Source: M3007 sp040080915
GTDB taxonomy: Bacteria; Bacteroidota; Bacteroidia; Chitinophagales; Saprospiraceae
Length of the DNA stretch: 24,216 bases
Assembly: GCA_040080915.1 (NCBI GenBank)
Contig: JBEBHD010000051.1
Coordinates: 1-24,216 of the forward strand
Direction of reading: 5' to 3'
Both the position numbers and the translations under genes were made by a program. Of the stretch, positions 24,213-24,216 are shown in pieces. Every line of letters starts with the position of its first letter. Positions within the stretch are counted from its first letter, which is position 1. The notes beneath the pieces were generated by a model. That model was not told the origin of the DNA. It searched no databases and saw only the letters and a list, made by a program, of their open reading frames with translations.

Positions 24213-24216
24213 TATC

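Overview
The window looks like chromosomal DNA of a Bacteroidota bacterium, most likely from the Saprospiraceae or a close relative. The evidence is: repeated TAnnTTTG-type -7 promoter elements, several with a TTTG/TTG-like -33 box; a gingipain-like C25 protease with a C-terminal type IX secretion (T9SS) sorting domain; DUF2490 and TIGR02757 proteins; and many short MKK-type signal peptides. No tRNA, rRNA, CRISPR array, phage or transposase gene is visible.

Layout. 1-802: divergent pair made of a partial secreted protein (minus) and a small cysteine-containing lipoprotein (plus), with short direct repeats between them. 937-7016: a co-directional inorganic-carbon locus. It runs promoter, 5'-truncated SulP-family remnant (last membrane helices plus STAS domain), DUF2490 protein joined by an ATGA overlap, dabA (DUF2309) and dabB (NuoL-like). 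DabA carries the Cys-x-Asp / His / Cys zinc set expected of the DAB dissolved-inorganic-carbon pump, and DabB carries the key Glu and Lys of the antiporter family. 7027-11088 (minus): a membrane-anchored glucosaminidase and a long secreted protein with two amidohydrolase modules. 11324-14249 (plus): a secreted protein of unknown function, then a serine hydrolase with five N-terminal tandem repeats, closed by a strong terminator. 14391-15578 (plus): a membrane M50-type metallopeptidase fused to TPR repeats. 15611-15742: a 16-copy 8-bp tandem array that runs into the stop codon of the next gene. 15740-19177 (minus): the C25/T9SS protease. 19583-20152 (plus): an NTF2-like protein with a histone-H1-like Lys/Ala/Pro tail. 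20358-23048 (minus): penicillin-binding protein 1A. 23389-24147 (plus): a TIGR02757/DUF2400 protein with a strong terminator.

The two most unusual structures are the DAB locus with its decayed SulP gene, and the region between the PBP1A and TIGR02757 genes. That region holds two nearly identical 83-bp copies of a hairpin-forming element in inverted orientation. The PBP1A promoter, and a weaker candidate for TIGR02757, lie between the copies. If both promoters are used, each divergent transcript would carry one copy of the same element in its 5' leader, in the same sense.

All calls rest on reading the sequence and on knowledge of the families. No database search was possible.
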